NCBI GenBank assembly: GCA_036273455.1
Contig: DASUHP010000047.1
Location: 1 to 50,775 of the forward strand
DNA: 50,775 nucleotides
Reading direction: 5' to 3'
Source of the DNA: CAIYRG01 sp036273455
Lineage (GTDB): Bacteria; Pseudomonadota; Alphaproteobacteria; Micropepsales; Micropepsaceae
This document shows, one piece after another, positions 35,462-43,497 of this stretch (positions are counted from its first letter, which is position 1; the number at the start of each line of letters is the position of its first letter). The position numbers were made by a program, and so were the translations under genes. The notes under the pieces were generated by a model that searched no databases, was not told where the DNA came from, and worked only from the letters and a program-made list of their open reading frames with translations.

Positions 35462-36457
35462 ATGGCAGCAGAGTTCCGTGCGATGCAACTCAGGCGGGCC
35501 GGCACGCTGCTGGAATCCGCAATGCGGCGGCTGCGTGCGGTCAGGCCCGGTGAAGTTCGCGTTTCGGTGCTCGCCTGCGCGGTTTGCCGCACCGATCTTC
35601 ACGTGATCGATGGCGAATTGCCCGATCCGGTTCTGCCGATCATTCCCGGCCATGAGATTGTCGGCCGGATCGAGGACATCGGCGAGGGCGTCACATCGTT
35701 CGAGCCGGGCGACCGGGTCGGAATTCCCTGGCTCGGCTGGACCGACGGAAATTGCGAATACTGCACCACGGGGCGCGAAAATCTGTGCCCGAACGCAAGA
35801 TTCACCGGCTATCAGATCGATGGCGGCTTTGCCGCCATGACCTATGCCGACGCACGGTATGTTTTTCCGCTGCCTGACCGTTTTGGCGATGCCGAGGCGG
35901 CGCCTCTGTTATGCGCGGGGCTGATCGGCTGGCGCTCGTTAAAGGCCGCCGGCCGGGGGCCGCGGCTCGGACTCTATGGATTTGGCGCCGCGGCTCACAT
36001 TGCGGTGCAGGTGGCGAGATTTCACGGTCAGGAAGTCTTTGCGTTTATTCGCCCCAACGACGAAAGAGCGCGTGCATTCGCCTTGCAGATGGGGGCGGTT
36101 TGGGCCGGACCATCCGAGGGTCCGGCGCCGGTGCCGCTGGATGCCGCGATCATCTTCGCGCCCGCCGGCGAACTGGTTCCTGCGGCGCTGAAAGCCGTGA
36201 AACCCGGCGGAGTCGTGGTTTGCGGCGGCATTCACATGAGCGATATACCGCGCTTTCCTTATAGCATCCTGTGGCAGGAACGGAGCTTGCGCTCGATTGC
36301 CAATCTCACGCGCGCCGATGCGGCCGAATTCCTTGGATTGGCAGAGAAGATCCCGGTGCGGACCGAGACGGTCCGCTATGCATTGAACGACGCCAATCGC
36401 GCGGTGAATGACTTGCGCTGCGGTGCGTTGTCCGGCGCCGCCGTGCTGCTGCCGTAA
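35462..36457 (+). CDS. Zinc-dependent alcohol dehydrogenase
   Basis: A 331-residue medium-chain dehydrogenase. Catalytic zinc ligands lie in ACAVCRTDLHV and GHEIVG. The structural zinc lobe has four cysteines in GNCEYCTTGRENLCPNA. The Rossmann turn LGLYGFGAAAHIA has a shifted glycine pattern. Family: NAD(P)-dependent alcohol/aldehyde reductases. The start is uncertain: an ATG 12 codons upstream is possible, but this one gives the usual N-terminus (AMQLRRAG follows). It is adjacent to but not clearly in an operon with the SDR-folB pair, 40 bases on. Confidence 0.88.
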   Translation: MAAEFRAMQLRRAGTLLESAMRRLRAVRPGEVRVSVLACAVCRTDLHVIDGELPDPVLPIIPGHEIVGRIEDIGEGVTSFEPGDRVGIPWLGWTDGNCEYCTTGRENLCPNARFTGYQIDGGFAAMTYADARYVFPLPDRFGDAEAAPLLCAGLIGWRSLKAAGRGPRLGLYGFGAAAHIAVQVARFHGQEVFAFIRPNDERARAFALQMGAVWAGPSEGPAPVPLDAAIIFAPAGELVPAALKAVKPGGVVVCGGIHMSDIPRFPYSILWQERSLRSIANLTRADAAEFLGLAEKIPVRTETVRYALNDANRAVNDLRCGALSGAAVLLP

Positions 36458-36497
36458 CAGCTTCGACATTGAACATCAGCCGCGGTACAGAGACCTC

Positions 36498-37262
36498 ATG
36501 ATACCGGCCGTCAAGACAGCACTGGTGACGGGCGCCGCAAAACGGCTGGGGCGCGCCATCGCCTTGCATCTCGGCAAAGCCGGGTGGTCGGTCGCGGTGC
36601 ATTACAACCAGTCGCAGGCCGAAGCAGAAGAGACTGTCTCCCAACTGCATGAAATGGGCGTTCATGCGGCGGCGCTGGAAGCCGACCTGCAGTCCGAGGA
36701 CGATACCCAGAGACTGATCGCGCGCGTGAATGCGGCGGTCGGGCCGCTGACTGGGCTGGTGAACAACGCGTCGGTGTTCGAGAATGACGTGCTGGCCAGC
36801 ATGACGCGGATGTCATGGGACCGGCATATCGAGACCAATTTGCGGGCGCCTCTGGTTCTCGCGCAGAATTTTGCCGAGCAGCTCCCGTTGGCCACGGCCG
36901 GCGTCATCATCAACCTGCTCGACCAGCGCGTGTTCAAACCGACGCCGCAATTTCTGTCCTACAGCGTGAGCAAGGCGGGACTGTACTGGCTGACGACTGT
37001 TCTCGCGCAAGCTCTGGCGCCGCGGATTCGCGTCAACGCCGTCGCGCCGGGTCCAACTTTGCGCAATGCGCGGCAGAGCGAGGTGCATTTCAAGCATCAG
37101 CAGGCGGCGACAATCCTCGGTCATGGTGCATCGCCGGACGATGTGGCGGCGGCGGTGAAATATCTGCTGGAAGCAAGCTCCGTCACCGGGCAGACGATTG
37201 TTGCCGATGGTGGACAGCATCTTGTGTGGCAAACTCCGGATGTTACGGGCGTGATCGAATGA
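36498..37262 (+). CDS. Pteridine-reductase-like SDR (FolM type)
   Basis: A 254-residue short-chain dehydrogenase. The Rossmann motif TGAAKRLGRAIALHL (11-25) and VAVHYNQS match pteridine reductase/FolM proteins. In place of the usual Ser it has Asp142, thirteen residues before Tyr155, with Lys159 four after. That is the Asp-Tyr-Lys triad and spacing of trypanosomatid PTR1. It overlaps folB by ATGA, tying it to folate or pterin synthesis. It probably reduces dihydromonapterin or dihydrofolate, but a different SDR substrate cannot be excluded. Confidence 0.85.
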   Translation: MIPAVKTALVTGAAKRLGRAIALHLGKAGWSVAVHYNQSQAEAEETVSQLHEMGVHAAALEADLQSEDDTQRLIARVNAAVGPLTGLVNNASVFENDVLASMTRMSWDRHIETNLRAPLVLAQNFAEQLPLATAGVIINLLDQRVFKPTPQFLSYSVSKAGLYWLTTVLAQALAPRIRVNAVAPGPTLRNARQSEVHFKHQQAATILGHGASPDDVAAAVKYLLEASSVTGQTIVADGGQHLVWQTPDVTGVIE

Positions 37263-37609
37263 ACGAAGTCCTGGTGCTGATCCGCAATCTGGAGATCCTG
37301 GCGCGCATCGGCGTTCACGGCCATGAGCACGGCAAACCTCAACCGGTCCGCATCAATGTGGTGCTGACCGCGAAGCAAGCGCCCGCCGATGACCGGCTGG
37401 AACACGCGATCGATTATGAAGCAGTGACGGAAAAGATCCGCGCGATTGCCGCGGCCGGGCATATCAATCTGGCCGAAACTCTGGCCGAGCGGATTGCGTC
37501 GTCCTGCATGGAAGACCCACGCGTGGTGCGGGCGCGCATTCGCGTGGAAAAGCTGCACGCTTTGGCCGGCGCCGAGGCCGCCGGCGTCGAAGTCGACCGC
37601 TCGCGGTAA
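37259..37609 (+). CDS. folB: Dihydroneopterin aldolase
   Basis: A 116-residue FolB, which cleaves 7,8-dihydroneopterin to 6-hydroxymethyl-dihydropterin and glycolaldehyde. The region IRNLEILARIGVHGHEHG carries the substrate-binding Glu23. The catalytic Lys98 is in RIRVEKLHAL. IDYEAVTEKI and NLAETLAERIA are family blocks. The start overlaps the stop of the pteridine-reductase-like gene by ATGA, so they are coupled. Confidence 0.93.
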   Translation: MNEVLVLIRNLEILARIGVHGHEHGKPQPVRINVVLTAKQAPADDRLEHAIDYEAVTEKIRAIAAAGHINLAETLAERIASSCMEDPRVVRARIRVEKLHALAGAEAAGVEVDRSR

Positions 37610-37670
37610 ACATCCCGTCTCATTCCCGGCCGGGCGCGCAGGCGCAATGCCCGCCGGAGATGACACTGGT

Positions 37671-38201
37671 TTATTTGTCGAATCTGCCGTCGGGTGGGAA
37701 GCGGATGGTCTGGTCGAAGCGGCTCGGCGTGGTCATGTCCTTGTCGCCGCGCGCCGGCAACACGCTGGCTTCGGCGATATAGAGCTTCCCCTTGTTGTAA
37801 TAGAGCGAATCGCGGACGCGCGTACCGTCCATCCGGTCGACCACCAGTGTGACGCCGAAGATCGCCTTTACGTCCTGATACACGCGCGGAAAATCCGTAA
37901 ACAGCACGTCGCCTTCGCGCATCAGGCCATAGGCTGCCTCGTTGAGAAAATTGGCGCCTTTGTCGGGATATTTGCTGAGGTCGATGGCGGTCAGACGATA
38001 GCGGATATGGTCGTCCTCGGCTGTGTAGACCATGGCCGGAAGACCTTTCGCAAGCGTGCAATCGTAACTGAACTTCGCCGCGGCCGGTTTGACCGGGAAC
38101 TGAATGGCGACGCCCTGATCGGGATAGATATATTCGGTCCAGGCAAATGCGGGTACGGACCCCATGAACAGGGCGAGCGCAATGGCCGCGATCAGGCGCA
38201 T
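37671..38201 (-). CDS. Conserved secreted protein of unknown function
   Basis: A 176-residue exported protein with a signal peptide (MRLIAAIALALFMGSVPAFA). The mature part opens with WTEYIYPDQGVAIQFP, and has an internal block YRLTAIDLSKYPDKGANFLN and an end DSLYYNKGKLYIAEAS. The alternation of strands around a GVAIQFP opening is reminiscent of PsbP/Mog1-like domains, which is only an impression. It converges with folB and is divergent from apt. Function unknown. Confidence 0.75.
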   Translation of the reverse strand: MRLIAAIALALFMGSVPAFAWTEYIYPDQGVAIQFPVKPAAAKFSYDCTLAKGLPAMVYTAEDDHIRYRLTAIDLSKYPDKGANFLNEAAYGLMREGDVLFTDFPRVYQDVKAIFGVTLVVDRMDGTRVRDSLYYNKGKLYIAEASVLPARGDKDMTTPSRFDQTIRFPPDGRFDK

Positions 38202-38315
38202 GAATAGCTCCGCATCGAGGGTCTCCGCCGCATTTTAGAACAATCCTGCTTCCGCCCCAAATGAGAGTGGCGTAACAACCCATGAGAGTCCGGGCGCGCG
38301 AGGGGAAGCTGAAAC

Positions 38316-38843
38316 ATGGATTTTGCCGAAACTGTACGATCGATTCCGAATTACCCGAAGCCGGGGATCGTTTTCCGCGATATCACGACGCTCCTGGGCA
38401 ACCCGCGCGCCTTTCGCCGTGCGGTGGACGAACTGGTTCAACCTTATGCCGGCGTCCGCATTGACAAGGTTGCCGGCATCGAAGCGCGCGGCTTCATTCT
38501 CGGCGGCGCCGTTGCGCATCAGCTCTCAACCGGGTTCATTCCGGTGCGCAAGCGCGGAAAGCTGCCGTGGAAAGTCCTTGGCGAGGACTACGACCTCGAA
38601 TACGGCACCGACCGGATCGAGATTCATCAGGACGCGGTGAGCAAAGGCGAGAACGTCATCGTCGTCGACGATCTCATCGCGACCGGGGGGACGGCTTTCG
38701 CGGCGATCAAATTGCTGGAACGGGCCGGCGGAAAGGTTGTCGGATGCTGTTTCGTTATCGATCTTCCCGATCTCGGCGGTGCCGATAGAATCCGTGCCCT
38801 CGGGAAAGAGGTCACGACGCTGGTACAGTTTGGAGGCCATTGA
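38316..38843 (+). CDS. apt: Adenine phosphoribosyltransferase
   Basis: A 175-residue type I PRTase that makes AMP from adenine and PRPP. Hallmarks are IPNYPKPGIVFRDITTLL, the flexible loop KVAGIEARGFILGGAVA, the RKRGKLPWKV segment, and the PRPP loop VIVVDDLIATGGTA. It heads a chain apt-GST-mtnA-aldolase/SDR. Adenine is the by-product when methylthioadenosine or 5'-deoxyadenosine is cleaved, so apt next to mtnA makes sense as a full salvage unit. Confidence 0.95.
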   Translation: MDFAETVRSIPNYPKPGIVFRDITTLLGNPRAFRRAVDELVQPYAGVRIDKVAGIEARGFILGGAVAHQLSTGFIPVRKRGKLPWKVLGEDYDLEYGTDRIEIHQDAVSKGENVIVVDDLIATGGTAFAAIKLLERAGGKVVGCCFVIDLPDLGGADRIRALGKEVTTLVQFGGH

Positions 38844-39457
38844 TGCGTTTGTATTACTCGCCGAATTCGCCCTATGCGCGGAAGGCGAGAATTATCATTC
38901 ACGAGCTTGGGTTGGGCGTCCGGGTTGAAGAGCGCATTGTCAAACTTCCCGCCGACGCGGAATTTCGTGCGGTCAATCCGCTGGGCAAGATTCCGGCCCT
39001 CGTGCTTGACGACGGCTCGGTGGTTTTTGATTCGCCGGTGATCTGCGAATATCTCGACACCCTGGGTCAGGGGAAATTTTTTCCCCGCGCGGGGCTGTTC
39101 AAGGAAGCGGAGGGACGCTGGCGCGCGCTGACATTGCAGGCCCTGGGAGACGGGCTCGCCGATGCGGTGGTGCGGCGCAATCAGGAATATCGTCTTCCCG
39201 AAGGCAGCCGTTCGCAGAGCGTGATTGACCACCAGACAAACGCGATCGAAGCCGCATTCGCGGTGCTCGACAGGTCGGCGACAAAATTTTCCGCCCAACC
39301 GACCATTGGGGAAATAGCCGTCTGTTCCGCCATCGGCTATCTCGACTTGCGCGTGCCGAACGATGGCTGGCGCGACCGCTACCCGAAACTCGCTCGCTGG
39401 TTGGACGGGTTTTCCAAACGGCCGTCGGTTGAGGCGACCAAACCTCCGCCAGCATGA
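38843..39457 (+). CDS. Glutathione S-transferase family protein (YibF-like)
   Basis: A 204-residue GST with the N-terminal motif YYSPNSPYARKARIIIHELG, the NPLGKIPALVLDDG segment with cis-Pro, and SPVICEYLDTL. The C-terminal helical domain holds IGEIAVCSAIGYLDLR. The start overlaps the apt stop by TGATG and has GGAGG seven bases upstream; its own stop overlaps mtnA by ATGA. Its position inside a salvage operon is curious: it could handle a reactive aldehyde, but this is inference. Confidence 0.9.
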   Translation: MRLYYSPNSPYARKARIIIHELGLGVRVEERIVKLPADAEFRAVNPLGKIPALVLDDGSVVFDSPVICEYLDTLGQGKFFPRAGLFKEAEGRWRALTLQALGDGLADAVVRRNQEYRLPEGSRSQSVIDHQTNAIEAAFAVLDRSATKFSAQPTIGEIAVCSAIGYLDLRVPNDGWRDRYPKLARWLDGFSKRPSVEATKPPPA

Positions 39458-40545
39458 AAGTCAAGGGCAAGCCGTACCGCACGATCTGGCCAGTCGGAGA
39501 TGGCACTACGATCGAAGTGATCGACCAGACAAAACTGCCGCATCGCTTTGAAACGCTGCGTCTGTGCACGTTGGAACAGGCGGCGCATGCGATCCGCAGC
39601 ATGATCGTGCGCGGCGCGCCGCTGATCGGTGCGACCGCTGCATATGGACTCGCGATCGCGTTGCACGATGATCCATCCGACGAAGCGCTTGACCGCGCGT
39701 ACGAGCTCCTGCTGCGGACACGGCCGACCGCAGTCAATCTGCGTTGGGCGCTGGACCGGATGCGCAATTCCGTGCGCAACCGGCCGCGCGAAATGCGGGC
39801 GGAAATCGCCTGGCAGGAAGCGGCGGCGATTTGCAATGACGACGTCGAGACCTGCCGCAAAATCGGCGAGTTCGGCCTCGACCTCCTGCGCAAACAGGCG
39901 GCGGTAAAGCCCGGCGAAACGGTCAATGTACTGACCCATTGCAATGCCGGCTGGCTCGCCTGTGTCGATTGGGGCACGGCGCTGGCGCCCATCTATATGG
40001 CGCATGATGCGGGTCTGCCGCTGCATGTCTGGGTGGATGAGACGCGGCCGCGCAATCAGGGTGCGTCGCTGACAGCTTTCGAACTCAACAGTCACGGCGT
40101 TCCGCACAGCGTCATTGCCGACAATGCCGGCGGCTATCTGATGCGGGCCCGTAAAGTCGATCTCGCCATTGTCGGCACCGACCGGGTTGCGCGCAACGGC
40201 GATGTCGCGAACAAGATCGGCACCTATCTCAAGGCGCTTGCCGCGAAGGACAACGGCGTGCCGTTCTATGTCGCGCTGCCGTCCAGCACGATCGACTGGA
40301 CGCTGGAATCGGGCGACCATATTCCGATCGAGGAACGGGCAGGGGAGGAGGTCACGCATATCGCGGGGCGGATGCGCGACGGCACCATCGCGGAAGTCGA
40401 AATCACGCCGGCGGGATCGCGCGCGGCGAACCCCGCCTTCGATGTCACGCCCTCACGCCTCGTGACCGGATTCATCACCGAGCGTGGCATCTGTTCAGCC
40501 GATGAAGCGGGATTGCGCAGCCTGTTCCCGAAAACCGGCTCCTGA
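39454..40545 (+). CDS. mtnA: Methylthioribose-1-phosphate isomerase
   Basis: A 363-residue isomerase that converts 5-methylthioribose-1-phosphate to the ribulose-1-phosphate; homologues also accept the 5-deoxyribose analogue. IVRGAPLIGATAAYGLAI is diagnostic. The catalytic Cys163 lies in LTHCNAG and Asp243 in VGTDRVARNGDVANKIGT. It follows a GST gene with ATGA overlap and is followed 13 bases later by an aldolase/dehydrogenase fusion. No mtnB, mtnC, mtnD or mtnK lies in the window, so the classical methionine salvage branch is not represented here. Confidence 0.95.
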   Translation: MKVKGKPYRTIWPVGDGTTIEVIDQTKLPHRFETLRLCTLEQAAHAIRSMIVRGAPLIGATAAYGLAIALHDDPSDEALDRAYELLLRTRPTAVNLRWALDRMRNSVRNRPREMRAEIAWQEAAAICNDDVETCRKIGEFGLDLLRKQAAVKPGETVNVLTHCNAGWLACVDWGTALAPIYMAHDAGLPLHVWVDETRPRNQGASLTAFELNSHGVPHSVIADNAGGYLMRARKVDLAIVGTDRVARNGDVANKIGTYLKALAAKDNGVPFYVALPSSTIDWTLESGDHIPIEERAGEEVTHIAGRMRDGTIAEVEITPAGSRAANPAFDVTPSRLVTGFITERGICSADEAGLRSLFPKTGS

Positions 40546-40558
40546 CAGGAGAGTTTCG

Positions 40559-42616
40559 ATGAAATCGCAATGGTCCGACGCGGACGCGCAGTCCTTCGTT
40601 GCACGTTACGGGGAAAAGGGCGTTGGAGCCGATCTCGCATTGCGGGTTTACACCACAAGACTGCTCGGCAGCGATCCCGCATTGGTGCTGCATGGCGGAG
40701 GCAATACCAGCGTAAAGACCCGGGCGAAAGACATGCTCGGCGAATCTGTCGACGTGCTCTGCGTCAAGGGTTCGGGCTGGGATATGGGGAATATCGAACC
40801 CGCCGGCCTGCCGGCGGTGAAACTGGAAGCTCTGCGGCGCCTGCGCGCGCTGGACAGCCTGTCGGATGAGGACATGGTCAATTACCAGCGCGTCCATCTG
40901 CTGGATTCGTCCGCGCCAAATCCTTCGGTCGAAACCCTGCTGCACGCCTTCCTGCCGCAGAAATATGTCGATCACACCCATTCCACCGCGGTGCTGGCGA
41001 TCACCGATCAGCCGGAGGGTGAAGCGATTGCGCGCGAGACATTTGGCGACCGGGTCGCCTATGTGCCTTACACGATTCCGGGTTTTGCGCTGGCCAGGAG
41101 CGTCGCTGGAATTTTCGATCAGAATCCGAAAGTGAAAGGCGCCATTCTGCTGCGCCATGGAATTTTCACCTTTGCCGATGACGCACGTTCGGCCTATGAA
41201 CTGATGATCGAAATGGTGACGCAGGCCGAAACGCGCCTTGCCAATGGCCGCAAGACACTTGTGCCGGCGAATTTGCCGCCCGAACTGGCGGGAGTTGCGG
41301 ACATCGCTCCCATTCTGCGCGGCGCCGTGGCGCTGGAAAAAAATCCCCGCGCGGGAAAGTTCAAGCGGCAGATACTCTGCTTCCGCAGCAATCCGGAAAT
41401 TCTCACCTATGTCGGCGGCGCGGAGCTTGCCCGCTATACGCAACAGGGCGTGGCAACGCCGGACCACACCATCCGTACCAAGAATTGGCCGTTGCTGGTG
41501 CCGCCGCCGCAGAAGAACGATCTTGGTCAATGGGGCGAGAAAGTTCGCGCCGCGGTGGACGGATTCGTCGCGCATTACCACGAGTATTTCGCGCGCAACA
41601 ATCAGCGCGTGAAGGGGATCAAGAAAGAGCTTGATCCGCTCCCTCGCGTGATCCTGGTTCCCGGAGTTGGTCTGTTCGGATTGGGAGCGTCGGCAAAGGA
41701 CGCCGCGATCGCCGCCGATATCGCAGAAAACACGGTTGAAGTTGTGACCGCGGCCGAATCGATGAGCCGCTATCAGCCCATCCCGGAGGAAGACCAGTTC
41801 GACGTCGAATACTGGTCGCTGGAGCAGGCAAAGCTCGGCAAAGCTGCGGAGAAGCCGCTGGCCCGCCAAGTCGCGGTGATCACCGGCGGCGCTTCAGGAA
41901 TCGGATTGGCGACCGCGAAAGCCATGGCCCGACAGGGCGCCGAAGTGGCGGTGCTGGATCTCGATGGCGAAGCGGCGGCGCGGGCGGCCAAAGCGATCGG
42001 CGGCGCGGCACTCGGTCTCGCCTGCGATGTCACCAAACCTGCCGATGTTCAACGCGCTTTCAATGCCATCGTCGAGAAATTCGGCGGCGTCGATATCGTC
42101 GTCTCAAATGCCGGTGCGGCATGGCAGGGACGCATCGGCGAAGTCGATGACGCAACGCTCCGGCGCTCGTTCGAATTGAACTTCTTTGCCCATCAGACCG
42201 TCGCCCAGGCGGCGGTGCGCATCATGAAAGCGCAAACGACCGGTGGGTGTCTGCTGTTCAACACATCGAAGCAGGCGGTAAATCCCGGCAAGGAATTCGG
42301 GCCATATGGTCTGCCCAAAGCGGCGACGCTGTTCCTCGTGAAACAATATGCACTCGATTATGGCGCAGACGGAATCCGCTCCAATGCGGTGAATGCCGAT
42401 CGCATCAGGACCGGACTGTTGACCGATGAAATGGTCGCGGCACGCGCGAAAGCACGCGGGCTGTCCGAAGACGATTACATGGGTGGAAATCTGCTGCGGC
42501 GCGAAGTGACCGCGGAAGACGTCGCGGACGCCTTCGTGTTCCTGGCGCTGGCCAGCAAGACCACCGCGGCGACGCTGACGGTTGATGGCGGGAATATCGA
42601 AGCCAGCCTGCGATAG
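40559..42616 (+). CDS. Bifunctional class II aldolase/short-chain dehydrogenase
   Basis: A 685-residue two-domain fusion. The N-terminal class II (zinc) aldolase domain (about 1-400) has the phosphate-binding loop HGGGNTSVK (45-53) and metal ligands His139 and His141 in DHTHST and His200 in LLRHGIF. The C-terminal SDR domain (about 435-685) has TGGASGIG (442-449), SNAG, Ser570 and Tyr583-x3-Lys587. The architecture matches rhamnulose-1-phosphate aldolase/lactaldehyde dehydrogenase (RhaEW). Here, however, the partner is mtnA, not rhamnose genes. A likely reaction is cleavage of methylthioribulose- or 5-deoxyribulose-1-phosphate to DHAP plus aldehyde, with the SDR acting on the aldehyde. AGGAG seven bases before the ATG fixes the start. 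Confidence 0.9.
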   Translation: MKSQWSDADAQSFVARYGEKGVGADLALRVYTTRLLGSDPALVLHGGGNTSVKTRAKDMLGESVDVLCVKGSGWDMGNIEPAGLPAVKLEALRRLRALDSLSDEDMVNYQRVHLLDSSAPNPSVETLLHAFLPQKYVDHTHSTAVLAITDQPEGEAIARETFGDRVAYVPYTIPGFALARSVAGIFDQNPKVKGAILLRHGIFTFADDARSAYELMIEMVTQAETRLANGRKTLVPANLPPELAGVADIAPILRGAVALEKNPRAGKFKRQILCFRSNPEILTYVGGAELARYTQQGVATPDHTIRTKNWPLLVPPPQKNDLGQWGEKVRAAVDGFVAHYHEYFARNNQRVKGIKKELDPLPRVILVPGVGLFGLGASAKDAAIAADIAENTVEVVTAAESMSRYQPIPEEDQFDVEYWSLEQAKLGKAAEKPLARQVAVITGGASGIGLATAKAMARQGAEVAVLDLDGEAAARAAKAIGGAALGLACDVTKPADVQRAFNAIVEKFGGVDIVVSNAGAAWQGRIGEVDDATLRRSFELNFFAHQTVAQAAVRIMKAQTTGGCLLFNTSKQAVNPGKEFGPYGLPKAATLFLVKQYALDYGADGIRSNAVNADRIRTGLLTDEMVAARAKARGLSEDDYMGGNLLRREVTAEDVADAFVFLALASKTTAATLTVDGGNIEASLR

Positions 42617-42624
42617 ACGCCGAA

Positions 42625-42643
42625 CGGAGCTGAAGTCGCTCCG
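42625..42643 (+). terminator. Possible terminator after the aldolase/SDR gene
   Basis: CGGAGC and GCTCCG form a six-base stem with a seven-base loop, nine bases past the stop. No T-tract follows, so this is a weak candidate for ending the apt operon. Confidence 0.35.
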
Positions 42644-42758
42644 AACTTCACCAGGCTTAAGGATAGCTTTAGCCAAATTGATCACATTTCTGCTGGTTGA
42701 CTGTAATCACACGTGTTGTATCCCTCGCGGCGAAATTTCGAATCGTTGAGCCGGGGCA

Positions 42759-43328
42759 ATGGAACACGAAGTCGAAGTCGAACATCCGCACACACCCGTA
42801 CACCGCAGAATCGGCATATTGATCGCCGTCATGGCTGCGGGCCTGGCCTTTACCGAAATGGCAAGCCGCACCGCCTCCACCGATGTGGTGCGCGAAACCG
42901 TCGAAGCTTCCGATACCTGGGCATTTTATCAGGCCAAGACGATCCGCGCGGCGATGTTGCACGCAGATGCACGCGCCCTGACGCTGCAATCGACCGGGCG
43001 CCCGGAAATGGACACGTCCGCAGTCGCCAAAACGGTAGCCGATTGGGAAGCAACCGCCGCGCACGAAGATTCGGAGCCGGCCACCGGTGAGGGCCGCAAA
43101 CAGCTGCAGGTTAAAGCGCAGGCCATCGAAAAGCACCGCGACGACCGCGATGCCGCAATGGAGTCCTATGAGATGGCAAGTGGCGCGCTGGAGCTGGGAA
43201 TCCTTCTCGCCTCCACAGCGATCGTGACGAGCTTCATTCCGCTCGCCTTTGCCGGTGCCGGCATCGGAGTGCTGGGAGGCCTGATGGGTCTCTGCGGCTG
43301 GTTCGCGCCGCATCTCATCGGTGGCTGA
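42759..43328 (+). CDS. DUF4337 membrane protein
   Basis: A 189-residue protein. A His-containing acidic N-terminal tail precedes a first membrane helix (about 17-33). A long soluble helical section includes the DUF4337 hallmark ASDTWAFYQAKTIRAAML, followed by a charged coiled region. Two closing hydrophobic helices cover about 145-185. The function of the family is unknown. It is a single gene, followed by an intergenic palindromic repeat. Confidence 0.85.
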   Translation: MEHEVEVEHPHTPVHRRIGILIAVMAAGLAFTEMASRTASTDVVRETVEASDTWAFYQAKTIRAAMLHADARALTLQSTGRPEMDTSAVAKTVADWEATAAHEDSEPATGEGRKQLQVKAQAIEKHRDDRDAAMESYEMASGALELGILLASTAIVTSFIPLAFAGAGIGVLGGLMGLCGWFAPHLIGG

Positions 43329-43359
43329 ATGGGGCGAAGATTGATTGCATCGAATTAGC

Positions 43360-43480
43360 GTCTCCCTTGTGGGGAGGCGAGCAAATTTCCGGTTCAGGAA
43401 ATTTGCTGGTGGGGGCTGTTGACCGTATCCCCCCACCCGAAATTTGCTCTGCAAATTTCGACCTCCCCGCCAGGGCAGGT
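43360..43480. repeat. Palindromic intergenic repeat with nested hairpins
   Basis: About 120 bases made almost entirely of inverted repeats. GCAAATTTCC (43381-43390) pairs with GGAAATTTGC (43397-43406). GGTGGGGG (43408-43415) pairs with CCCCCACC (43430-43437). CGAAATTTGC (43438-43447) pairs with GCAAATTTCG (43451-43460). The outer ends TCCCTTGTGGGGAGG and CCTCCCCGCCAGGG are also near-complementary. It resembles dispersed REP/MITE-like repeats of alphaproteobacterial intergenic regions. It contains no gene. Confidence 0.75.
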
Positions 43481-43497
43481 TAAAATTTTGGGCTGCT

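Noticed and set aside
40559..42616. L-rhamnose catabolic RhaEW by name
   Set aside because: The architecture matches, but there are no rhamnose isomerase, kinase, transporter or regulator genes nearby, and mtnA is the direct neighbour, so the name would over-claim.
42697..42720. TTGACT as a -35 element for the DUF4337 gene
   Set aside because: No acceptable -10 element is found at 16-18 bases.
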